A program made the translations under genes and the position numbers. Below, in pieces: positions 1-5,411 of a DNA stretch of 5,411 nt. Numbering within the stretch: the stretch's first letter is position 1; each line of letters starts with the position of its first letter. Under the pieces are notes generated by a model. The model was not told where the DNA came from. It saw nothing but the letters and a program-made list of their open reading frames with translations, and did no database searches. The stretch is taken from NCBI GenBank assembly GCA_031374415.1, contig JANMGB010000191.1, positions 1 through 5,411 on the forward strand, given 5' to 3'. The DNA is from CANHBY01 sp031374415. Its GTDB lineage: Bacteria > Pseudomonadota > Gammaproteobacteria > Burkholderiales > Burkholderiaceae_C.

Positions 1-2
1 AC

Positions 3-1553
3 CCGCCTGAGCCCAGCATGCGGATTGTGGGTGACATCATTGCTTACACCACCCATCACATGCCGAAGTTCAATTCAATTTCGATTTCGGGCTATCACAT
101 GCATGAGGCCGGAGCCAACCAAGCGCTGGAGTTGGCCTTGACCTTGGCCAATGGCAAAGAGTATGTAAAAACGGCACTCTCGATGGGTTTGGATGTGGAT
201 GCGTTTGCCGGGCGCCTGAGTTTTTTTTGGGCTGTGGGCATGAATTTTTACTTGGAGGTGGCCAAACTGCGGGCCGCGCGTTTGCTGTGGTGGCGCATCA
301 TGAACAGCTTTGGTGCCCAAAATCCAAAGAGCTTGATGTTGCGCGCACACAGTCAAACATCGGGTTGGAGTTTGACCGCGCAAGACCCCTACAACAACGT
401 GGTGCGCACCACGGTAGAAGCCCTGGCCGCCGTATTTGGCGGCACACAGAGTTTGCACACCAATGCCTTGGATGAAGCGATGGCTTTGCCCACCGAGTTC
501 AGCGCCAGGATTGCTCGTAACACGCAACTCATTCTTCAAGAAGAGACGCACATCACCTCAGTGGTCGACCCCTGGGCGGGCAGCTACATGATGGAGTCGC
601 TGACCCAAGAGATGGCTGATAAAGCTTGGGCCCTCATCGAAGAAGTCGAGGCGCTGGGGGGTATGGTCAAGGCTGTCAATAGTGGCTGGGCCAAGCTCAA
701 AATTGAAGCCAGCGCTGCACAAAAACAAGCGCGAATCGATGCAGGCAGCGATGTGGTGGTGGGGGTGAACAAATACAAGCTGACTGAAGAGACCGCCATT
801 GAAACCCTGGACATTGACAATGTGGCGGTGCGTGAGGCGCAAGTGCAGCGCCTTGCTCAGTTGCGCGCGCAGCGTAATGGCACCGCGGTGCAGTCCGCTT
901 TGGCGGCCTTGACATCCTGTGCCGCTTCAGCGACGGCCGACCGAGGTAATCTGTTGACTTTGTCAGTGAATGCGATGCGTTTGCGCGCCACGGTGGGTGA
1001 GGTGAGTGAGGCCCTCGAGAAGGTTTGGGGGCGACACCGGGCTGACACCCAAAAGGTATCTGGCGTGTATGCGGCGTGCTATGAGGGCGCCAGCGGGTGG
1101 GCTCAGCTACAGGCTGAAATCAAAGATTTTGCGCAACTTTATGGTCGACGACCTCGACTGATGATTGCCAAGTTAGGGCAAGACGGGCACGACCGAGGCG
1201 CCAAAGTGGTGGCCTCAGCGTTTGCCGATTTGGGGTTTGACATTGATATCGGCCCGCTGTTTCAAATGCCCGAAGAATGCGCCCGTCAGGCCATTGACAA
1301 TGATGTGCATGCGGTAGCCGTGAGCACCCTGGCGGCTGGGCACAAGACCTTGGTGCCTGCCATCATCCAAGCGCTAAAGGCCCAAGGGGCATCTGAGATC
1401 TTGGTGTTTGTCGGCGGGGTGGTTCCTAGGCAAGATTATGATTTTTTGTTGGGCGCCGGAGTTCAGGGCATTTATGGTCCTGCTACCCCAATCCCCGTGT
1501 CCGCCAAAGATGTGCTTGACAAGATCAAGTCGTCGCTCCGAGGGTCACTGTGA
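3..1553 (+). CDS. scpA: Methylmalonyl-CoA mutase, C-terminal ~516 residues (5' end outside window)
   Basis: This adenosylcobalamin enzyme interconverts (R)-methylmalonyl-CoA and succinyl-CoA in propionate breakdown, in the cytoplasm. The frame is open to the left edge: codons before Met18 read PPEPS, which continues the family motif PPEPSMRI, so Met18 is internal. By family numbering (Propionibacterium enzyme, from memory) about 210 residues lie upstream, giving a normal single-chain length near 728. Visible parts, numbered from Met18, are the end of the substrate-binding TIM barrel with SGYHM (Tyr26 and His27, equivalent to active-site Tyr243 and His244), MNFYLEVAKLRAARLLWW, QTSGWSLTAQDPYNNVVRT and DPWAGSYMMESLT. 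A linker of roughly residues 270-370 follows, then a B12-binding domain with DGHDRG, whose His391 (codon 1188-1190) is the lower-axial cobalt ligand. Slightly unusual residues are HMHEAGA (usually HMQEAGA) and GPATPI (usually GPGTPI). The stop overlaps the meaB start by 4 bases. Identity is certain; the choice of gene symbol (scpA, mcm or mutB) is convention. Confidence 0.96.
   Translation, partial: PPEPSMRIVGDIIAYTTHHMPKFNSISISGYHMHEAGANQALELALTLANGKEYVKTALSMGLDVDAFAGRLSFFWAVGMNFYLEVAKLRAARLLWWRIMNSFGAQNPKSLMLRAHSQTSGWSLTAQDPYNNVVRTTVEALAAVFGGTQSLHTNALDEAMALPTEFSARIARNTQLILQEETHITSVVDPWAGSYMMESLTQEMADKAWALIEEVEALGGMVKAVNSGWAKLKIEASAAQKQARIDAGSDVVVGVNKYKLTEETAIETLDIDNVAVREAQVQRLAQLRAQRNGTAVQSALAALTSCAASATADRGNLLTLSVNAMRLRATVGEVSEALEKVWGRHRADTQKVSGVYAACYEGASGWAQLQAEIKDFAQLYGRRPRLMIAKLGQDGHDRGAKVVASAFADLGFDIDIGPLFQMPEECARQAIDNDVHAVAVSTLAAGHKTLVPAIIQALKAQGASEILVFVGGVVPRQDYDFLLGAGVQGIYGPATPIPVSAKDVLDKIKSSLRGSL
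1540..1544 (+). promoter_or_regulatory. Ribosome binding site for meaB, inside the mutase gene
   Basis: GAGGG lies 5 bases before the GTG at 1550. It supports this GTG as the true meaB start. Together with the GTGA stop/start overlap (1550-1553) it indicates translational coupling to the mutase. Confidence 0.6.
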
Positions 1554-2596
1554 CAGCCCCGGTCTCTCAAGCTCAGAGCTTGCACGAGAGCCCACAGGGT
1601 CTGGACTCTGCGGTGCTAAACCCCGATCCTTTGCTTACCGCTTTGCTCAAGGGTGATCGGCGCGCGCTAGCCAAAGTGATCACGTTGATTGAGTCCACTC
1701 GAGATGATCACCAAGTGCGGGCAGATGCTTTGCTCAACAGCCTCCTGCCCCATACCGGGGGCTCATTGCGTTTGGGGGTCAGCGGGGTGCCAGGAGTGGG
1801 GAAGTCAACCTTCATTGAGGCTTTGGGCTTGGCCTTGATTGATGAAGGTCACAAGGTGGCGGTGTTGGCCATTGATCCCTCATCGACCGTGAATGGGGGA
1901 TCAATTTTGGGCGACAAGACTCGCATGGCAGGTCTTTCACTCAAAGATGAGGCCTATGTTCGACCCAGCCCCGCATCAGGCACTTTGGGCGGCGTCGCTG
2001 AGAAGACGCGTGAGACCCTGTTGGCCTGTGAGGCTGCTGGGTATGACGTGGTCATCATTGAAACAGTGGGTATTGGGCAAAGTGAGATGGCTGTGGCACA
2101 CATGACTGACTTCTTTGTGCTGCTGCAGCTGCCCAATGCTGGCGACGATTTGCAGGCCCTCAAACGCGGGGTGATGGAGCTGGCTGACTTGGTGGTGGTC
2201 CATAAAGCCGATCTTGACCCTCAGGCGGCGGCTTTGGCGCAATCACAGATTTTGGCCGCTTTGCGCTTGACCGATGCGCGAGACACAACCCAAGTCTTGT
2301 GTCTGAGTGCTTTGTGCCCCCAACAGGTGGCCCATTTTTGGGGGGTGGTGCAGCGCGCAGTGGCGCATCAGCGTGAGTGTGGACGGTTTGATCAACGTCG
2401 ACATGCGCAAAATTTGACCTGGATGTGGGACCTCATCAGGGCCCACTTAATGACTCACTTTGAAAAACATCCGCCCGTGCAGGCCGCTTTGTTGAGCACC
2501 GAGCAGGCTGTGACGCAGCGGTCTTTGGCGCCCGGTGCGGCAGCACGTGGATTGCTGCGCTTGTTTACTCACTTACCAGTGCATTCCCCTCCCTAG
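1550..2596 (+). CDS. meaB: MeaB/ArgK-family GTPase, methylmalonyl-CoA mutase chaperone
   Basis: 348 residues, a normal length for MeaB (human MMAA homologue), the G3E-class P-loop GTPase that gates cobalamin delivery to methylmalonyl-CoA mutase and protects the enzyme from inactivation. The core shows the P-loop GVPGVGKS at residues 79-86, AIDPSS at 107-112, the region SILGDKTRM (118-126) with RPSPASGTLGGVA (138-150), and the Walker B/G3 segment DVVIIETVGIGQSE at 166-179. The G4 base-recognition motif, normally N/T-K-x-D, reads HKAD at 218-221. The C-terminal ~100 residues match the dimerisation arm position of the family. The GTG start is chosen because it overlaps the mutase stop (GTGA), has GAGGG just upstream and gives the expected length. 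The same operon as its partner enzyme makes the functional call secure. In related bacteria propionyl-CoA carboxylase genes often follow (general knowledge); here a convergent cyd operon does. Confidence 0.95.
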   Translation: MTAPVSQAQSLHESPQGLDSAVLNPDPLLTALLKGDRRALAKVITLIESTRDDHQVRADALLNSLLPHTGGSLRLGVSGVPGVGKSTFIEALGLALIDEGHKVAVLAIDPSSTVNGGSILGDKTRMAGLSLKDEAYVRPSPASGTLGGVAEKTRETLLACEAAGYDVVIIETVGIGQSEMAVAHMTDFFVLLQLPNAGDDLQALKRGVMELADLVVVHKADLDPQAAALAQSQILAALRLTDARDTTQVLCLSALCPQQVAHFWGVVQRAVAHQRECGRFDQRRHAQNLTWMWDLIRAHLMTHFEKHPPVQAALLSTEQAVTQRSLAPGAAARGLLRLFTHLPVHSPP

Positions 2597-2605
2597 TGCC
2601 TCGAT

Positions 2606-2772
2606 CTATACCCCTCGGAACTGAGGATGGCGGATCGCTGAGCCGTTTTGAAAACGGATCTGTGGCGTTGTAAATGCTCGCGATACCAAATGGTATCGCT
2701 GTGCTTTACGCTTTGCATCTCCATTCTCAAAACGACCCATCGACCCAGTATCTTCAGTTCTGAAGGGTATAG
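2606..2772. repeat. ~167-base imperfect palindrome: two inverted copies of an ~82-base hairpin-forming unit
   Basis: The left arm (2606-2688) and the reverse complement of the right arm (2772-2691) align from CTATACCC at the outer ends to GCGATACCA at the centre, where a perfect 9-base stem (2680-2688 with 2691-2699) closes on AA. I counted 43 identities in the outer 57 columns without gaps; the next ~25 columns need one gap and match about half. Each arm also folds on itself. Hairpin 1 (2613-2626; 2752-2765) has a loop of AA. Hairpin 3 (2643-2657; 2721-2735) is a perfect 7-bp stem in the left arm, CCGTTTTGAAAACGG. A weaker hairpin may lie between them. Differences between arms mostly preserve pairing. 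There is no T-run as in an intrinsic terminator, though such a structure between convergent genes could stop transcription. It may be a MITE- or REPIN-like element; I do not recognise a named family. Confidence 0.8.
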
Positions 2773-2895
2773 GGAAAGTCTATGCGACTTCTTTTGTGCA
2801 TAAGCCAGAAAGGCCATTGTAAATTGCATGACAAGTTTTACGTCACGACCGACTGTTCGGCTCGCGACACCAAGTCTTGTCGCCAGACGCTGGCC
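2773..2895. other. Rest of the meaB-cydB convergent intergenic region
   Basis: No gene is supported here. It holds one half of the TTACGTCACG inverted pair (2838-2847). A small dyad GCGACA/TGTCGC at 2864-2869 and 2878-2883 lies just past the cydB stop. That dyad could be a weak stem at the end of the cyd transcript, but no T-run follows it on the - strand, so I do not call a terminator. Bases before ~2895 are AT-richer than cydB. Confidence 0.5.
2838..2847 (+). repeat. Left copy of a 10-base inverted pair flanking the cyd genes
   Basis: TTACGTCACG, 48 bases beyond the cydB stop. Its exact reverse complement is at 5183-5192, at the point where cydA loses family similarity. Reading inward, both copies continue with a similar CTGTYC after a 2-base gap (left GACTGTTC, right GGCTGTCC). 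This could be a terminal inverted repeat of an inserted block. A single 10-base match between two such regions is expected by chance a few percent of the time. Confidence 0.4.
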
Positions 2896-3927
2896 TCAGT
2901 ATTCGAGCGCCGTTGCCTTTCCCCTGAAAACCAAGTAGCTGAACACCGTGTAGCCCACGATGATGGGAAGCACGATGCAAGCGCCGATGAAGATGATCCA
3001 CAAGGACTCAGTGCTGCTCGCTGCTTGCCAGACAGTGAGCCGGTCGACCACGAGCCAAGGGAAGAGGCTGTAGGCCAGACCATAGAAGGCCAGCATCACA
3101 ATGCCCACTGCGCCGGCGAATGGCACCCAGTCGCCGTATGCATTGCCCTGCGTCAGTCGCGTCGGCAGCCGCTGCAACGAGCGCTCGACGATAAAGAACA
3201 ACAGCAGCGTGGCCAACGGCAGCGGCGCCAGCAACACGATGTAGGGAAAGGTGAACCAGCGCTCGAAAATGGCTGCGCTGACGAGCGGCGTGGCCGCCGA
3301 AATCGCTACCACCCCCGCGGCCGTCAGCCCCAGCGATACGCGCGCCCAGCGGACCGCAGTGAGTTGCAGCGGGCCTTCGGTCTTCATGATCAGCCAGCCG
3401 GCGCCGAGCAGCATGTAGGTGCCTAGCAAGCATACCGCGATCAGCGCTGAGAACAGCGTTGCCCAGCCATCCCCGCTAAAACCAGTGACCCACTGACCCA
3501 GCATGTAGCCCTGGGCCAGGCTGGCCAGTACAGAACCGGCGTTGAACGCCAGGTTCCACATCGCCTTGCGCTCGGCACCGGCCTTGGTGCGGAAGTCAAA
3601 CGCCACACCGCGCAGCGTCAGGCCCACAAGCATCAGCGTCACCGGGAGGTACAGCGTCCCAAGGATCAACCCGTGAGCTGCTGGGAAAGCCACCAGCAGG
3701 ATGCCCACACCCAGCACCAACCAGGTTTCGTTGGCATCCCAAAACGGACCGATCGACGCGACCATCGTGTCCTTATCGTGCTCGCCTGCAGCACCCAGCA
3801 GCGTGCCCACGCCCAGGTCGTAGCCGTCGAGGATGACGTAGGCCAGCATCGCCAAACCCATGATGGCTAGAAAGGCCAGAGGCAACCAGCCGCCTGGCGC
3901 CTGCAGTACGCCTTCGATCATATTCAT
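2896..3927 (-). CDS. cydB: Cytochrome bd quinol oxidase subunit II (probably CIO type)
   Basis: Integral inner-membrane subunit of the bd-type terminal oxidase, which oxidises quinol and reduces O2 to water. It carries no haem itself but stabilises the haem-bearing CydA. The 343 residues fit the usual ~335-380. Family motifs are DGYDLGVG at 34-41, GPFWDANETWLVLGVG at 60-75, RGVAFDFR at 106-113 and the terminal YLVFRGK at 331-337. Hydrophobic stretches near residues 14-33, 69-88, 90-106, 125-143, 157-181, 197-217, 228-247, 270-292 and 308-332 agree with about nine membrane helices. The frame stays open upstream to 4200, but I start at 3927 because similarity begins there, the ATG overlaps the cydA stop (ATGA, 3927-3924), and a weak GAGC-like ribosome site precedes it. 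A second ATG at 3921 is possible. It is transcribed convergently to meaB and its DNA is clearly more GC-rich. No cydX-like small gene is seen after it. Confidence 0.95.
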   Translation of the reverse strand: MNMIEGVLQAPGGWLPLAFLAIMGLAMLAYVILDGYDLGVGTLLGAAGEHDKDTMVASIGPFWDANETWLVLGVGILLVAFPAAHGLILGTLYLPVTLMLVGLTLRGVAFDFRTKAGAERKAMWNLAFNAGSVLASLAQGYMLGQWVTGFSGDGWATLFSALIAVCLLGTYMLLGAGWLIMKTEGPLQLTAVRWARVSLGLTAAGVVAISAATPLVSAAIFERWFTFPYIVLLAPLPLATLLLFFIVERSLQRLPTRLTQGNAYGDWVPFAGAVGIVMLAFYGLAYSLFPWLVVDRLTVWQAASSTESLWIIFIGACIVLPIIVGYTVFSYLVFRGKATALEY

Positions 3928-5153
3928 GCCGAGCTCGCTTGCGCTCGTGCGGATGCGGGCAATGGGCCAGCGGACGGGCGCGGCGATCCTACGGCAGCGA
4001 CCTTGCGCGCCAGACGGAAGACGGTTGCAACGTAGGCCACTGCCAGCGCAAGGTACATCGCCACGTAGATCGCCAGCGTCAACGCGATCGTTGGCGCTGG
4101 CACCGGCCCGGCAGCTTGGGCCGTGCTGAGCACACCGTAGACCAGCCACGGCTGACGGCCGATTTCGGTGGTGTACCAGCCAGCAAGAACGGCCACCCAA
4201 CCCGAAAACGTCATCACGAGCAAGGCGCTTGTCAGCAGCGGCGAAGGCTCGCGGCGGCGGCTGTTAGGGCGCAACTGCCACCACCCGATCCAGCTAACGG
4301 CCAGCATCAGCAGACCGATGCCGACCATCAGGCGGAAGCTGAAGAACACCGGCGCCACTGGCAGGTGCTGGCCGACAAAGGTGTCCAGACCTTTCACCTC
4401 CCCGTCGAGTTTGTGCGTCAGCACCAGCGAGGCCAACTTAGGCGCCTCAATCGCAAAGCGGGTCTCGCCGGCCACTTCATCGGGCAGGCCGAACAAGGTC
4501 ATCGGCGCACCCTTCTGGGTTTGCCAGATGCCTTCCATGGCGGCGATCTTCGCCGGCTGGTGCTCCAGCGTATTCAAGCCATGCAGGTCGCCAACCACGA
4601 TCTGCAGCGGAATAAGCAGCGCCGCAACTGCCACGCCGCTTTGCATCGTCAGCCTGACATCGTCACTCCGGTCACCACGCCTCCAGCGGTAGGCACTGAT
4701 ACCGGCCACCAGGAACGCCACCGTGAGGCCTGAGGCGATCATCATGTGCGACAGCCGGTAGGGCATCGACGGGTTGAAGACAATGGCCCACCAGTCGGTG
4801 GCATGCACAACGCCGTCTCGCAGCTCGAACCCGGCCGGCGTGTGCATCCACGAGTTGAGCACGATGATCCAAAACGCCGACAACGTGGTGCCTCCCGCAA
4901 CGAGTACCGTGGCCAGCGTGTGCAGGCGGTTGCCGACGCGGCTGTGTCCGTAGAGCATGATTCCTAGGAAGGTGGCCTCGAGGAAGAAGGCCGTCAGCAC
5001 TTCGTAGGCCAGCAATGGGCCGGCGATGTTGCCAACTGATTGCATGAAACCCGGCCAGTTGGTGCCGAACTGGAAACTCATCGTGATACCGCTGACCACG
5101 CCGAGTGCGAAGGTCAGTGCGAATACCTTGACCCACAGGTGATACGCCCGCAA
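3924..5153 (-). CDS. cydA: Cytochrome bd quinol oxidase subunit I, 5'-truncated (likely non-functional as it stands)
   Basis: CydA binds haems b558, b595 and d and the quinol. The frame gives 409 codons from a TTG at 5153; full CIO-type CydA is about 460. Numbered from that TTG: VLTAFFLEA with Glu51/Glu59 (E. coli Glu99/Glu107), YRLSHM with His136 (b558 ligand, His186), a short quinol loop around LFGLPDE (220-226), FSFRLM with Met276 (Met393), and TEIGRQPW at 329-336 including Glu330 (Glu445). The short loop points to the cyanide-insensitive (CIO) class. In-frame codons above the TTG still fit the family (LSFTADTPWL, to about 5180), then similarity stops and a stop codon lies at 5228-5226. 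TM1 and the N-terminal haem-ligand His (His19) are absent from all three - frames to the window edge. No ATG, GTG or Shine-Dalgarno site supports the TTG. The body has no internal stop, so loss is recent or an assembly join. The stop overlaps cydB by 4 bases. Confidence 0.88.
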   Translation of the reverse strand: MRAYHLWVKVFALTFALGVVSGITMSFQFGTNWPGFMQSVGNIAGPLLAYEVLTAFFLEATFLGIMLYGHSRVGNRLHTLATVLVAGGTTLSAFWIIVLNSWMHTPAGFELRDGVVHATDWWAIVFNPSMPYRLSHMMIASGLTVAFLVAGISAYRWRRGDRSDDVRLTMQSGVAVAALLIPLQIVVGDLHGLNTLEHQPAKIAAMEGIWQTQKGAPMTLFGLPDEVAGETRFAIEAPKLASLVLTHKLDGEVKGLDTFVGQHLPVAPVFFSFRLMVGIGLLMLAVSWIGWWQLRPNSRRREPSPLLTSALLVMTFSGWVAVLAGWYTTEIGRQPWLVYGVLSTAQAAGPVPAPTIALTLAIYVAMYLALAVAYVATVFRLARKVAAVGSPRPSAGPLPASARAQASSA

Positions 5154-5182
5154 CCAGGGGGTATCTGCAGTGAAGGACAGCC

Positions 5183-5192
5183 CGTGACGTAA
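5183..5192 (-). repeat. Right copy of the 10-base inverted pair flanking the cyd genes
   Basis: CGTGACGTAA on the + strand, exact reverse complement of 2838-2847. It lies 30 bases upstream of the TTG of cydA and within about 10 bases of the point where CydA family similarity ends, as expected for the edge of an inserted or recombined block. Confidence 0.4.
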
Positions 5193-5411
5193 GCAATGGG
5201 ATGGACGCCCCCACCCGTAACGGCATCAATGTGCCAAAGTGGAGGCCAAGAATTAACAACTTGAACCTACCTTCAGACAACCTGATCTCTACTCCAGGCG
5301 CGGTTCACGTGTGTAGTAGCTAAACCCTTATGAATCAAGGCGTAGCGCAGAGATATCAAAATTCTTCTGTGTACTGAGATCAAACAGGTCCAGATTTTGC
5401 GAAGATACCAT
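5193..5411. other. AT-richer right flank with no identifiable gene
   Basis: Sampled lines have 27/60 (5221-5280) and 25/60 (5341-5400) G+C, against 41/60 in cydA (4201-4260). I see no CydA N-terminus, no strong -35/-10 pair and no known repeat. On the - strand a frame is open from the right edge to a TAA at 5330-5328 (28 codons, ending ISALRLDS). It could be the tail of a gene lying beyond the window, but a stretch this short is open by chance about a quarter of the time. A + strand frame ATG 5201 to TAA about 5323 (40 codons) matches nothing I recognise. The region may be a remnant of a mobile element or old intergenic DNA. Confidence 0.4.

Noticed and set aside
2606..2772. Simple rho-independent terminator for meaB
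   Set aside because: The structure is far longer than usual, has no T-run on either strand after the stem, and has repeated internal hairpins. It may still affect transcription, but that label alone does not explain it.
2593..2829. A 78-codon frame on the - strand running through the palindrome (starts MQFTMAFLAYAQ)
   Set aside because: No ribosome binding site, no family resemblance (not like CydX or other small bd-oxidase subunits), and its second half is set by the inverted repeat. It is most likely open by chance.
2896..4200. A longer cydB starting at 4200
   Set aside because: The extra 91 residues are the cydA C-terminal region read in another frame. Similarity to CydB begins at the ATG at 3927, which overlaps the cydA stop.
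5154..5280. A hydrophobic - strand frame (LLILGLHFGTLMPL region) just upstream of cydA, with a His at nearly the spacing expected for the missing haem ligand
   Set aside because: The residues around the His do not match the CydA FHxxFP pattern and it is in a different frame from cydA. The spacing match looks accidental.
5290..5345. A - strand promoter (TTGATT with TACACA 17 bases on) for cydA
   Set aside because: The -10 box matches only about half of the consensus, and it lies upstream of a truncated gene in DNA of apparently different origin.
5265..5365. Possible third, diverged copy of the palindrome unit (shared CCTTCAGA and GCGTA..GC..AG.GATA-like words)
   Set aside because: Only short scattered words match, the spacing is about 12 bases longer, and the internal hairpins are not kept.

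Overview
The window looks like a betaproteobacterial chromosome of the Comamonadaceae/Burkholderiales sort, judged from the single-chain methylmalonyl-CoA mutase, its linked MeaB chaperone and the codon usage (many TTG leucines). That placement is inference, since no marker gene is present.

Left part (1-2596, + strand): the C-terminal two thirds of a methylmalonyl-CoA mutase gene runs in from beyond the left edge and overlaps meaB by 4 bases (GTGA). MeaB is the G-protein that loads and protects the B12-dependent mutase, so the two genes form one translationally coupled unit of the propionyl-CoA to succinyl-CoA pathway.

Middle (2597-2895): a gene-free stretch. It is mostly filled by an imperfect palindrome of about 167 bases (2606-2772), made of two inverted copies of an ~82-base unit. 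Each copy can fold into its own small hairpins, and differences between the copies mostly keep those hairpins paired. This is the most unusual structure in the window.

Right part (2896-about 5180, - strand): a GC-rich cytochrome bd quinol oxidase operon, cydA then cydB, overlapping by 4 bases (ATGA). It is convergent with meaB. CydB is complete. CydA has an intact body with recognisable haem ligands, but its first ~40 residues (TM1 and the N-terminal haem-ligand histidine) are missing. Family similarity stops abruptly near 5180, no credible start codon or ribosome binding site follows, and the DNA beyond is AT-richer and unrelated.

A 10-base sequence, TTACGTCACG, occurs just outside both ends of the cyd segment in inverted orientation (2838-2847 and 5183-5192). 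Together with the composition change and the truncated cydA, this suggests the cyd genes are an inserted or rearranged block. An assembly chimera could produce the same picture. The last ~220 bases (5193-5411) contain no gene I can identify.
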